A DNA stretch of 17,499 bases from contig JAADDB010000009.1 in the NCBI GenBank assembly GCA_013154135.1, positions 1 through 17,499 of the forward strand. The letters are read 5' to 3'. The notes under the pieces were generated by a model. The model searched no databases and was not told where the DNA came from. It was given only the letters and a program-made list of their open reading frames with translations. This DNA is from Chloroflexota bacterium (GTDB lineage Bacteria > Chloroflexota > Anaerolineae > JAADDB01). Each line of letters begins with the position of its first letter. The stretch's first letter is position 1. Both the position numbers and the translations under genes were made by a program. Below, one piece after another: positions 6,772 to 13,050 of this stretch.

Positions 6772-7875
6772 ATGGCAGAAGTGTTTGATTCCGTAGCAGC
6801 ACGCAAGGACCCTCGCGCGCGTACATTACAGGAATTGCTGGATGAGCTCTCGGCTCCGGGGGAACTGTACCGGCGCATCGATGACACAACTGTGGAGTGC
6901 TACGCGTGCGGTCACCGATGCCGCATCCGGGATGGTCGACGGGGCATCTGTCAGGTACGCTACAACAAAGGGGGGACGTTGTACGTGCCTTGGGGCTACG
7001 TGGCCGCACTCCAGGTGGATCCCACGGAGAAGAAGCCCTTCTACCACGTCCTGCCCGGTTCCCTCTCCCTCACGTTCGGCATGCTGGGCTGTGATTACCA
7101 CTGTCCTTTCTGCCAAAATTGGCTCACATCGCAGGCGTTGCGCGACCCGGCAGCCGGAGTCTCCCCGATCCGCATCACCCCGGAACAGATGGTGGAGCTG
7201 GGCAAGAAGCACGGGGCCCAGTGCATCGCCAGTTCGTACAACGAACCCCTCATCACCAGTGAATGGGCTGTCGCGATCTTCAAGAAGGCCAAACCCGAGA
7301 AGTTCAAGACGCTGTACGTGTCCAACGGAAACGCGACGCGGGAGGTGTTGGAGTACCTGCGGCCCTGGCTGGACGCGTACAAGGTGGACTTGAAGACGAT
7401 GAACCCCAAGAACTACCGGCAGCTGGGCGGGGTGCTGGACCGGGTGTTGGACACTATTCGCATGACCCATGAGATGGGATTTTGGGTGGAAGTGGTCACC
7501 CTGGTCATCCCCGACTGGAACGACAGCGAGAGTGAGTTGCGGGAAGCCGCGCGGTTCATCGCCTCCGTGTCCCCGGATATCCCCTGGCACGTGACCGCGT
7601 TCCACCCGGATTACAAGATGACGGACCGGGGGCGCACGCAAGCCCAGAAGCTCATCCGAGCGGCTGAGATCGGCAAGGAGGAGGGGCTCCACTTCGTCTA
7701 TGTGGGCAACCTGCCGGGCCTGGTCGGGCCCTGGGAGAACACGTACTGCCCCCACTGTGGCGAGCTCCTTGTCGAGCGGCGGGGCTTCTACGTGCTCCAG
7801 GACAAGCTCACCGGCTCGGGCAAGTGTCCCCGCTGCGGCGCGGAGATCCCGGGCATTTGGACGGTGGAGGGGTAG
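6772..7875 (+). CDS. amrS: AmmeMemoRadiSam system radical SAM enzyme
   Basis: Radical SAM protein of the PflA-like family that in many prokaryotes is linked to AMMECR1- and Memo-family proteins; the reaction is not known. The 367-aa product has an N-terminal cysteine cluster (Cys43, Cys46, Cys50, Cys60) around GHRCRIRDGRRGIC, the radical SAM cluster CDYHCPFC (Cys107, Cys111, Cys114), and a C-terminal zinc-ribbon-like pair YCPHCGELL and KCPRCGAEIPGIW, characteristic of this subfamily rather than of pyruvate-formate-lyase activase. A GTG at 6769 falls in the ribosome-binding region; the ATG at 6772, 6 nt after AAAGGAGG, is chosen. No AMMECR1 or Memo gene is in the window. It converges with ipk, separated by 57 bp. 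Confidence 0.92.
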   Translation: MAEVFDSVAARKDPRARTLQELLDELSAPGELYRRIDDTTVECYACGHRCRIRDGRRGICQVRYNKGGTLYVPWGYVAALQVDPTEKKPFYHVLPGSLSLTFGMLGCDYHCPFCQNWLTSQALRDPAAGVSPIRITPEQMVELGKKHGAQCIASSYNEPLITSEWAVAIFKKAKPEKFKTLYVSNGNATREVLEYLRPWLDAYKVDLKTMNPKNYRQLGGVLDRVLDTIRMTHEMGFWVEVVTLVIPDWNDSESELREAARFIASVSPDIPWHVTAFHPDYKMTDRGRTQAQKLIRAAEIGKEEGLHFVYVGNLPGLVGPWENTYCPHCGELLVERRGFYVLQDKLTGSGKCPRCGAEIPGIWTVEG

Positions 7876-7932
7876 GGAGCCCCGGCATCTGGTCCGCGAA
7901 CAGGGGAGCGGGCAACGGAAAGCTCCGTGTTC

Positions 7933-8769
7933 TCACGCGGGCTCGTCTGGTCTCCGTATCCGCGTGCCCAGCAGGAGGGAGGGGTTTGTGAGCGCTCGGT
8001 ACAGGTTGCCCGGCCGGGCCCCGCTGAGGATGTCCACCTCCAGCCCCGGTATGTCGCGGACCAGTTCGGCCATGATGCGGACTTTTGTGGCCATGCCGCC
8101 GGTCACGTCGATCCCGTGGGAGCCGCTCAGGGTTTCCAGGGAGAGGGCTTGTTCGGGGCTCAACTCGGGCAGGCGCCGCGCGTGGGGGTCTGTGTGGGGA
8201 TCGCCCGTGTACACGCCGTCCACTTCCCCCAGGAGGAGGATGCGCCGACCGCGGAGGGGCGCGGGCTGACGGGCCAAATAGCGGAAAACGTCCTCGGTGG
8301 AGATGATGGTACCGCCCCGAATTTCGTCCAGGGCCACGTCCCCGTAGACCACGGGGATGACGCCCTGTTCGAGGAGCACGCGGATGGGCCGGGTTTCCAA
8401 ATGGCGCAGTTCTCCATCCCAACACCAGGCCGAGGCAGAGGGGGGCACGCTCACCACCTTCAGCCCCTCCTCCAGGAAGATGTCCACCACAATGCGGTTC
8501 AGCCGCGCGGCCGCCGCGGCTGTATGCGCGTAGCCAAGCCATCCCTCGGGCGTGTGTACGCCTTCCCGCACCCGGTACCTCCGGCCCACCACGTGACCGA
8601 AGGAGCCACTGCCGTGTCCCAGGAGTACTCGCATGCCCGGTTGTGCGTCTAGGGCCTCGCTCAGCTCCCGGGCCAGCCCGCGGATGACGTCCTCACGCGG
8701 GGTGAAGGGGCGGGTTTTGTCGGTGATGAGGGATCCCCCCAGTTTCACGTAAATGGTCTGAGCGTCCAC
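7933..8769 (-). CDS. ipk: Isopentenyl phosphate kinase
   Basis: Amino-acid-kinase-fold enzyme that phosphorylates isopentenyl phosphate to isopentenyl diphosphate, the last step of the alternative mevalonate route of archaea and some Chloroflexota. The 278-aa product has VKLGGSLITDK (8-18), GHGSGSFGH (51-59) ending in the His that marks IPKs, VVSVPPSA, VVYGDVALD (140-148), LGEVDGVYTGDP, DVTGGM (211-216) and the C-terminal GTRIR. These fit IPK better than glutamate-5-kinase or uridylate kinase. The start is a GTG 6 nt after AGGAG; the frame is open upstream but runs through the heptamer array and antisense to the zinc-finger gene. It is last in the long minus-strand gene run. Confidence 0.92.
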   Translation of the reverse strand: MDAQTIYVKLGGSLITDKTRPFTPREDVIRGLARELSEALDAQPGMRVLLGHGSGSFGHVVGRRYRVREGVHTPEGWLGYAHTAAAAARLNRIVVDIFLEEGLKVVSVPPSASAWCWDGELRHLETRPIRVLLEQGVIPVVYGDVALDEIRGGTIISTEDVFRYLARQPAPLRGRRILLLGEVDGVYTGDPHTDPHARRLPELSPEQALSLETLSGSHGIDVTGGMATKVRIMAELVRDIPGLEVDILSGARPGNLYRALTNPSLLLGTRIRRPDEPA

Positions 8770-8784
8770 AGTATGCTCCTGGGT

Positions 8785-8882
8785 CGTTCGTCGGTCGTCG
8801 GTGGTCGGTGGTCGGTCGTCGGTGGTCGGTGGTCGGTCGTCGTCCGTCGTTCGTCGTTCGTCGTCCGTCGGTCGTCGGTGGT
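8785..8882 (-). repeat. Heptamer array, ACGACCG type (CGGTCGT on plus), 14 units
   Basis: Fourteen uninterrupted heptamers on the plus strand, built from CGGTCGT, CGGTGGT, CGTTCGT and CGTCCGT. A higher-order pattern is visible: CGGTCGT, CGGTGGT, CGGTGGT occurs twice in a row (8792-8833). It ends 4 bp before the AGGAG of ipk, so it lies in the immediate 5' leader or promoter region of that gene. It is in inverted orientation to the htrA array, and in both cases ACGACCG reads toward the downstream gene. Confidence 0.92.
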
Positions 8883-8883
8883 C

Positions 8884-8956
8884 TACTTGTGCCCACCCGC
8901 TTCGCTCATAAAACCCTTTTCCGGCACGGCGGCAGCCCGCGCCCGCGACGCCGATG
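8884..8956. repeat. Heavily decayed copy of the dispersed palindromic repeat
   Basis: GTGCCCACCCGCTTCGC, then AAAACCCTTTTCCGGCACGG and GACGCCGA, follow the order of the right arm at 17409-17465 (GCCCACC, AAAACTCTTTCC, GCACGGGGCGA, ACGTCGG). It fills the space between the zinc-finger gene and the heptamer array. Confidence 0.4.
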
Positions 8957-8966
8957 CTGTTGTTCC

Positions 8967-9494
8967 CTAATATCTGACACGCCACACTGTTGCCGCGGCG
9001 ATGCCCACAAGGAGGAGCCCGGTCAACGGGGACCCCAAGCCCCACCATGTGCCCACGGCCACGCCCGTCAAACCGGCCAGGAAGACGAGCACGGCTGTGT
9101 ACACGTTCAAATGTCGGGCCCGATGCCGAGCGCCGGCCCGCCAAATTCCCTCCGCGACCAGGCCGGCCCAGGGAAAGGCGACGAGCACCGTCCATAGGCC
9201 CAAGAACCGTCCGATGAACACGCCGGCCAGACCGGTGAGAAATCCCAACCCCGCGGCCGCGGCCAAACTGGTGAGCACATGACGGGGGGCCGCGCGGTAA
9301 AAGCGGCTTTCCAACTCGTTCACGCAGTCGGGACAACGGTAGCCCACATCGGTGAGCACCGCACACTCCGTGCAGATGGGACGGCCACATCGGTTACAGC
9401 GAAGGGTCGTCTCCCGCTGCGGGTGATACGCACACGCGTAGATGGGCACCCCATCCTCGTATCGGAGCACCCGCCACTCCCTATCCTCCCCCAT
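8967..9494 (-). CDS. B-box-type zinc-finger integral membrane protein
   Basis: No specific function recognised. The 175-aa product opens with a cysteine-rich segment (Cys21, His24, Cys33, Cys36, Cys41, Cys44, Cys54, Cys57; CAYHP, CNRCGRPICTEC, YRCPDC), the layout of the B-box-like zinc finger found at the N-terminus of some bacterial rhomboid and other membrane proteins. Four hydrophobic stretches follow (about 73-94, 98-117, 131-149, 152-170), too few and without the GxSG motif for a rhomboid protease. The ATG at 9494 lies 6 nt after GGGAGG and overlaps the end of the EpsI-like gene by 14 bp, implying coupling. It may be an accessory of the exosortase system. Confidence 0.75.
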   Translation of the reverse strand: MGEDREWRVLRYEDGVPIYACAYHPQRETTLRCNRCGRPICTECAVLTDVGYRCPDCVNELESRFYRAAPRHVLTSLAAAAGLGFLTGLAGVFIGRFLGLWTVLVAFPWAGLVAEGIWRAGARHRARHLNVYTAVLVFLAGLTGVAVGTWWGLGSPLTGLLLVGIAAATVWRVRY

Positions 9495-10152
9495 CCATAG
9501 CCTCCCAGAAGATCTCCCGTATGAACGCCCGCTCCAGCTCGAGCGTCTCCCCTTCCGACCGGGTGATGGGCGCGGTGACTTTGAACATCACCACACCCCG
9601 GCTGAGATCGCGGGCTAAATCGGGCCAGATGTAGAAGTAGAGGACCAGGTGTTCCCAACTCTCCTTTTGCGCCCGCACTTGCAAGGCCTTCAGACTCCCC
9701 TTGCGCAAGGGAACATCCGCGGACGTCACCTCCGTGGACCAGCCGTCGGATATGTAGCAGATTTCCGTGGGGTGGAAGCTGCGCACTTTGCGGCTGCCAA
9801 TGAGGCTGAGCCAGAGGAAGGAGCCGTCGGGCCGGGTGTAGCGACGTTGGAGGTACTCCTCCGGCTCCAGCAGGATGAACACCTCGATGTTCGTCTGGGG
9901 CACGTCTGTGCCCTGCCAGTCCCCCAGCTGCATGGGCAACGTGTGCAGGTTGCCGTCCACGTGGAAGTCGTAGGGGGAGATGACCACCCGTTGGGCCGGT
10001 GTCCGGCGCCAGGTGTCCACATCCACCACCCACGTGTTGCCCCGGCCCGCGGGGCGGAGGGAGAACACATCCGGCCGGGTGAGCAGGATTCCCCCGATCC
10101 CTGCCAGGAAGATGCCAATGATCAGAAGATATCGGATCGTATGTCGTTGCAT
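9481..10152 (-). CDS. EpsI-like exosortase-associated protein
   Basis: Predicted extracytoplasmic, single-TM protein of the EpsI family that accompanies exosortases, sometimes fused to them; its biochemical role is unsettled. The 223-aa product has a signal-anchor (about 7-24), the family motif LPMQLGDWQG (72-81) and the hallmark HPTEICYISDGW (127-138, with Cys132 in the conserved HxxxxCY context), followed by a strand-rich C-terminal part. No good Shine-Dalgarno precedes the ATG at 10152, which lies 31 bp inside the exosortase gene, so reinitiation after exosortase translation is likely. The frame is open further upstream but only as antisense-like shadow of the exosortase gene. Confidence 0.87.
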   Translation of the reverse strand: MQRHTIRYLLIIGIFLAGIGGILLTRPDVFSLRPAGRGNTWVVDVDTWRRTPAQRVVISPYDFHVDGNLHTLPMQLGDWQGTDVPQTNIEVFILLEPEEYLQRRYTRPDGSFLWLSLIGSRKVRSFHPTEICYISDGWSTEVTSADVPLRKGSLKALQVRAQKESWEHLVLYFYIWPDLARDLSRGVVMFKVTAPITRSEGETLELERAFIREIFWEAMDGGG

Positions 10153-10988
10153 CGGACGAGTCGGGCAATTCCTATGAGCGTGAGAAAGGCGACCAGGAAG
10201 AACACATACCCGGAATAATCGTGATAGAACCGAAATCCCACATCTGCCCCCCAATGGTACGCGACAATGAGGAGGGAGGCAACTCGGGCCAGGTTCCCCA
10301 CCAGCGCGATGGGCAAAGCGCTCAACACCAGGATGAGTCGACCCCACCAGGGCCCTCGGACGAGGAAGGCAAAGAGGACGCTGAGGGTGAACAGGGCGAC
10401 CATGGATCGCAGCCCACTGCACTGCGCGCCCACCACCAGGTTCGCTTCGGGCAGGGAGACTTGGTTGCCGTTGATGGTGACGGGGATGCCGAACCAGCGG
10501 ACCACGTGACCGGCCACACTCCCGGCCCATTGGCTCAGGGGGAGGCTGGCTTTCTCCACAAAGGGGAGGGGCACGGCCAACAGCGCGAAGAGGAAGGGAA
10601 ACCACCGCGTCCTCGCGGCCTCCCATCCCCACACGCTCCACAGGACCACGAAGCCCAAGAGGATCCACACCATCGCGGCCAGGTATTCCGCGTGGCGACT
10701 CAGCGCAAGGACGTACATTCCGGTGCCCACCAACAGGACCACCAGCCCCCGGTCATCTCCCCGGGGGGCAGTACGAGGGCGCAGGCGCCAGAACAGGTAC
10801 ACGGCCAGGGGGAACACCAAAAGGCCGTGGGAGTAGAAATCGTTCGTCCGCCACTGGATCCACAACCAGCGCAGGACCGGGTATCCCAGGACAAACCAAC
10901 CCGCGTACAAGAACCACACCCATCTCCCGGGCATCCCCGCGCGTTGTGGGCCAGGGGCCTCCTTTGGGGTCATCCGTGGATCAGCCAT
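10122..10988 (-). CDS. Exosortase (transmembrane sorting protease/transpeptidase)
   Basis: Polytopic membrane enzyme proposed to cleave sorting signals of the PEP-CTERM kind and attach or release proteins at the cell surface. The 288-aa product has about eight hydrophobic segments, the early motif NDFYSHG (49-55) and the three catalytic signatures: Cys190 in GAQCSGLRSM, Arg235 in GNLARVASL and His256 in FYHDYSGY. The ATG at 10988 lies 19 bp inside ecfT, with no clear Shine-Dalgarno; internal ATGs at 10973 and 10934 are alternatives. It is followed by the EpsI-like gene in overlap. No protein with a recognisable PEP-CTERM-like tail is encoded in the window. Confidence 0.93.
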   Translation of the reverse strand: MADPRMTPKEAPGPQRAGMPGRWVWFLYAGWFVLGYPVLRWLWIQWRTNDFYSHGLLVFPLAVYLFWRLRPRTAPRGDDRGLVVLLVGTGMYVLALSRHAEYLAAMVWILLGFVVLWSVWGWEAARTRWFPFLFALLAVPLPFVEKASLPLSQWAGSVAGHVVRWFGIPVTINGNQVSLPEANLVVGAQCSGLRSMVALFTLSVLFAFLVRGPWWGRLILVLSALPIALVGNLARVASLLIVAYHWGADVGFRFYHDYSGYVFFLVAFLTLIGIARLVRCNDIRSDIF

Positions 10989-11821
10989 GAAGGAACCCAG
11001 AAGTGGATGTATCCCAGGAGTTTGGCCACGGTTGTGGCCACAAGGAGGAGGACGCCCGCCGCGATGAGGATGTAATCCCGCGGCTCGTAATGGAGCTCCA
11101 CAATCCACGTGCGCTTGGGCTTGGCGCCAAAGGCCCGCAGATCCATGGCATCGATGATGTCCTCACCGCTCAGAATAGTCCCGATGGTGACGGGAACGAC
11201 CAGGGGGGCCAGGTTGCGGATCTGTTGGAAGAGTCCCGCGCCCTTTCGCTCCAGCTCATATCCCCGGGCCCGTTGAGCGTCCAGGGTGGTCTGAAAATCC
11301 TTGGCCACCGTGGGCACCAGGCGGAAGGCCAAGTCCGTGGCCACCGCGAACTTGTCGCTCATGCCCAAGCCCTTGAACGTGACCCCGTAGTGGGCGGGGT
11401 GAATGGTGAAGGGGATGAGGAGCCCAAAGGTGGCCATGGTGACCATGCGGATGAATTGACAGGCCGCGAAGACCAGCTGCTCCGCGCTGATGGTGAACAC
11501 GTGATCTCCCCACAGGGGCAGGGTGAACAAAGGATGCGTGGCCTGATAGGCCTCCTCGCCCCCGCGGCCTGTGAGCGCGGTGATGGTCACCAGGAGGGTG
11601 ATGATGGGCAGGACCACCATCCAAAAGCGACGGGTCTCCTGCCAGGTGAGCTTGGCCAGGACGTACGCGGTCATGGCCAGGGCGAACCAGAAGATGAGGA
11701 CGCGGAAATCCCATGTCTGGATGATGGCCAGGATGGCCGTGAGCATGAAAATAATCCGCGCCCGCGGGTCCAGTCGCTGAATGAAGGTGTTCCGTTCTTT
11801 GTAAGACCAGGTGACAATCAC
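10970..11821 (-). CDS. ecfT: ECF transporter transmembrane T component (CbiQ/EcfT family)
   Basis: Membrane scaffold that couples the ATPase pair to a substrate-binding S component. The 283-aa product has five or six hydrophobic segments and the two cytosolic coupling motifs of the family: DAQRARGYE (Ala185-Arg186-Gly187) and AMDLRAFG (225-232), which dock into the ATPase grooves. It starts at GTG 11821, 5 nt after AGGAGG. It lies 231 bp downstream of the S component, with repeats and a hairpin between, and overlaps the exosortase gene by 19 bp, so the transporter and sorting genes are translationally linked. Confidence 0.92.
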   Translation of the reverse strand: MIVTWSYKERNTFIQRLDPRARIIFMLTAILAIIQTWDFRVLIFWFALAMTAYVLAKLTWQETRRFWMVVLPIITLLVTITALTGRGGEEAYQATHPLFTLPLWGDHVFTISAEQLVFAACQFIRMVTMATFGLLIPFTIHPAHYGVTFKGLGMSDKFAVATDLAFRLVPTVAKDFQTTLDAQRARGYELERKGAGLFQQIRNLAPLVVPVTIGTILSGEDIIDAMDLRAFGAKPKRTWIVELHYEPRDYILIAAGVLLLVATTVAKLLGYIHFWVPSWLIHG

Positions 11822-11837
11822 CGGGACCTCCTAGAGC

Positions 11838-11872
11838 TAATGAGTAATGAGTGACGATTGACGATTAATGGA
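11838..11872 (+). repeat. Heptamer array, TAACGAT type, 5 units
   Basis: TAATGAG, TAATGAG, TGACGAT, TGACGAT, TAATGGA in phase. It begins about 10 bp upstream of the ecfT Shine-Dalgarno and reads away from ecfT into the gap. Confidence 0.82.
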
Positions 11873-11880
11873 CGCTGGGA

Positions 11881-11975
11881 GTCGAGCGGCTCGACCACCA
11901 TACAAGACTCTTTTCTGGCACGGGGCGAAGACGTGGGTGCCCCGCGAAGGCGCGGACTTGTCCGCCGCCAAGGTG
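11881..11975. repeat. Dispersed palindromic repeat, right-arm copy, preceded by a small palindrome
   Basis: GTCGAG-CGG-CTCGAC (11881-11895) is a 6-bp stem. From 11903 the sequence follows the right arm of the terminal palindrome closely: GACTCTTTTC, GGCACGGGGCGA, AGACGTGGGTGCCCCGC, GCGGACTTGTCCGC and CGCCAAGGT. It retains the internal palindrome GCGGAC-TT-GTCCGC. Confidence 0.75.
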
Positions 11976-12005
11976 TTGTCGGTCAGGCGCCTGCAATGCG
12001 TAAGG

Positions 12006-12043
12006 GCGGGGCAGGTCAGAAGGGTGTGACTCACCTGCCCCGC
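12006..12043 (-). terminator. Hairpin after the S-component gene, possible terminator or processing stem
   Basis: A perfect 11-bp stem (12006-12016 with 12033-12043; GCGGGGCAGGT/ACCTGCCCCGC) encloses a 16-nt loop. It begins 10 nt past the stop codon of the S-component gene. The minus-strand tail has no T-run, so it may stabilise the upstream mRNA rather than end it. Confidence 0.5.
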
Positions 12044-12052
12044 TTGCTTCCC

Positions 12053-12949
12053 CTACCGTCCGGTCTGAGACCGGGCCGCCTCATAAGCGCTGTAAAGGAT
12101 GGGAACGAGAATGATGTCAAAGACCAGGTTGGACGCAGCCGCGGGGAGGAATTCCCCGATGATGGCCGTGGCCAAGCTGTACCCGTTCACCCAAATGTCG
12201 GCCAGGGACGCGAAGCCCATGCCCACGATAACGCCCAACGCCCCCCAGATGACCGCCACCGCGACTTGCGGGCGGGTGCGCAGGAAGTACCAGCCCACCG
12301 CGATGAGCACTACCGTGATGATGAGCAAGCCCAAGGTCCACTGGCCGGCCCGAGCCCCTTCCATCCAGGGGTGTTCCACCTGCGGGAAGAGGAGAGTGAG
12401 CACGACGAAGAGGGCCAAGATCGCGCCCACCAGCACTAGGACTCGCTCCGTCACCCGGCGGCGCTCCTCCCACGTCCTCCAGGCCAGGATGAGCCCGGGG
12501 ATCATCCCCATGAGCCCGTTCCCCAAATCCCACACGGGGAACACACCCCAACCCGTCAGCGCGTCACCGATAATGTTCCCCACCGCTCCACTGAAAAACC
12601 CAACCACCGGTCCAAAGGCCAAGCCCATGAAAATGGGGATGGCCACAGCAGGGCGCAGGGAGACGAAACTGACCGAGGGCAACTGGAACACGTTCGTCGC
12701 CCAGGAAAAGATGCCGTACAACACAGCCCCAATGGCCATCATCACCACTTCCCGGGTGCCCACCTCCCAGATGGGCTTGTTGGCGAAGAAGAAGTAAATG
12801 GCCATCACAATGAGTGCTCCGACGATGTACAAGACCCAACCTGTGGCCGAGGCCTTTGAGCCTCCTGTGACCAAGTTGACCAGGAAGAGGACTACGGTTG
12901 CTGCGATGAGAGCCCCTAACACTTTGGTAAGGGTCGATCGAGTGTTCAT
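12053..12949 (-). CDS. ECF transporter S component, substrate unknown
   Basis: Substrate-binding integral membrane subunit, 298 aa. It has about eight hydrophobic segments. Two related blocks carry S-component-like features: REVVMMAIGAVLYGIFSW, SVSFVSLRPAVAIPIFMG, GPVVGFFSGAVGNIIGD and VWDLGNGLMGMIPG, then, further on, GFASLADIWVNGY and GEFLPAAASNLVFDI. S components are usually about 180-220 aa, so this one is long. It is not close enough to biotin, thiamine, riboflavin or cobalt types for me to name a ligand. A GTG-ATG pair starts the frame; the ATG at 12949, 7 nt after AGGAGG, is preferred to the GTG at 12952. It has its own promoter and leader and lies between the ATPase and T genes. Confidence 0.82.
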   Translation of the reverse strand: MNTRSTLTKVLGALIAATVVLFLVNLVTGGSKASATGWVLYIVGALIVMAIYFFFANKPIWEVGTREVVMMAIGAVLYGIFSWATNVFQLPSVSFVSLRPAVAIPIFMGLAFGPVVGFFSGAVGNIIGDALTGWGVFPVWDLGNGLMGMIPGLILAWRTWEERRRVTERVLVLVGAILALFVVLTLLFPQVEHPWMEGARAGQWTLGLLIITVVLIAVGWYFLRTRPQVAVAVIWGALGVIVGMGFASLADIWVNGYSLATAIIGEFLPAAASNLVFDIILVPILYSAYEAARSQTGR

Positions 12950-13041
12950 CACATCACCTCCTCAGCGGATGATGGGTGGGGAGGCCTCCCGATACCTATG
13001 AATCTCCCCGATGAATATGCGTACGGGGGATGATGACTCCT
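12950..13041 (-). promoter_or_regulatory. Structured 5' leader of the S-component gene, candidate cis-regulator
   Basis: About 85 nt between the -10 box and the ATG. On the minus strand it holds a CCCCG/CGGGG hairpin, the perfect palindrome GGGAGGCCTCCC (12979-12990) and two copies of CATCATC (13035-13029 and 12974-12968). Either copy can pair with GGTGATG (12958-12952), which overlaps the end of the Shine-Dalgarno. The near copy would form a 7-bp stem (one U-G pair) with a 9-nt loop that blocks ribosome binding. It does not match a riboswitch class I recognise. Confidence 0.45.
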
Positions 13042-13050
13042 ATTATACCA
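13042..13050 (-). promoter_or_regulatory. Extended -10 promoter for the S-component gene
   Basis: Minus strand reads TGG followed by a perfect TATAAT (13047-13042), an extended -10 (TGnTATAAT). The -35 region is poor (GGAAAT at 17 nt), as is usual for this promoter type. The ATPase stop codon TAA lies inside the TATAAT, so the promoter is embedded in the gene end. Confidence 0.65.

Noticed and set aside
8770..9390. N-terminal extension of isopentenyl phosphate kinase up to 9390
   Set aside because: The extra part is a translation of heptamer repeats and an alternative frame of the zinc-finger membrane gene; the GTG at 8769 has AGGAG in the right place and matches family length.
8967..9494. 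Rhomboid protease
   Set aside because: It has a B-box zinc finger as some rhomboids do, but only four hydrophobic segments and no GxSG serine or catalytic histidine motif.
12006..12043. Firm terminator separating the S-component gene from ecfT
   Set aside because: The stem is perfect but no T-run follows on either strand, so it is kept only as a possible terminator or processing stem.
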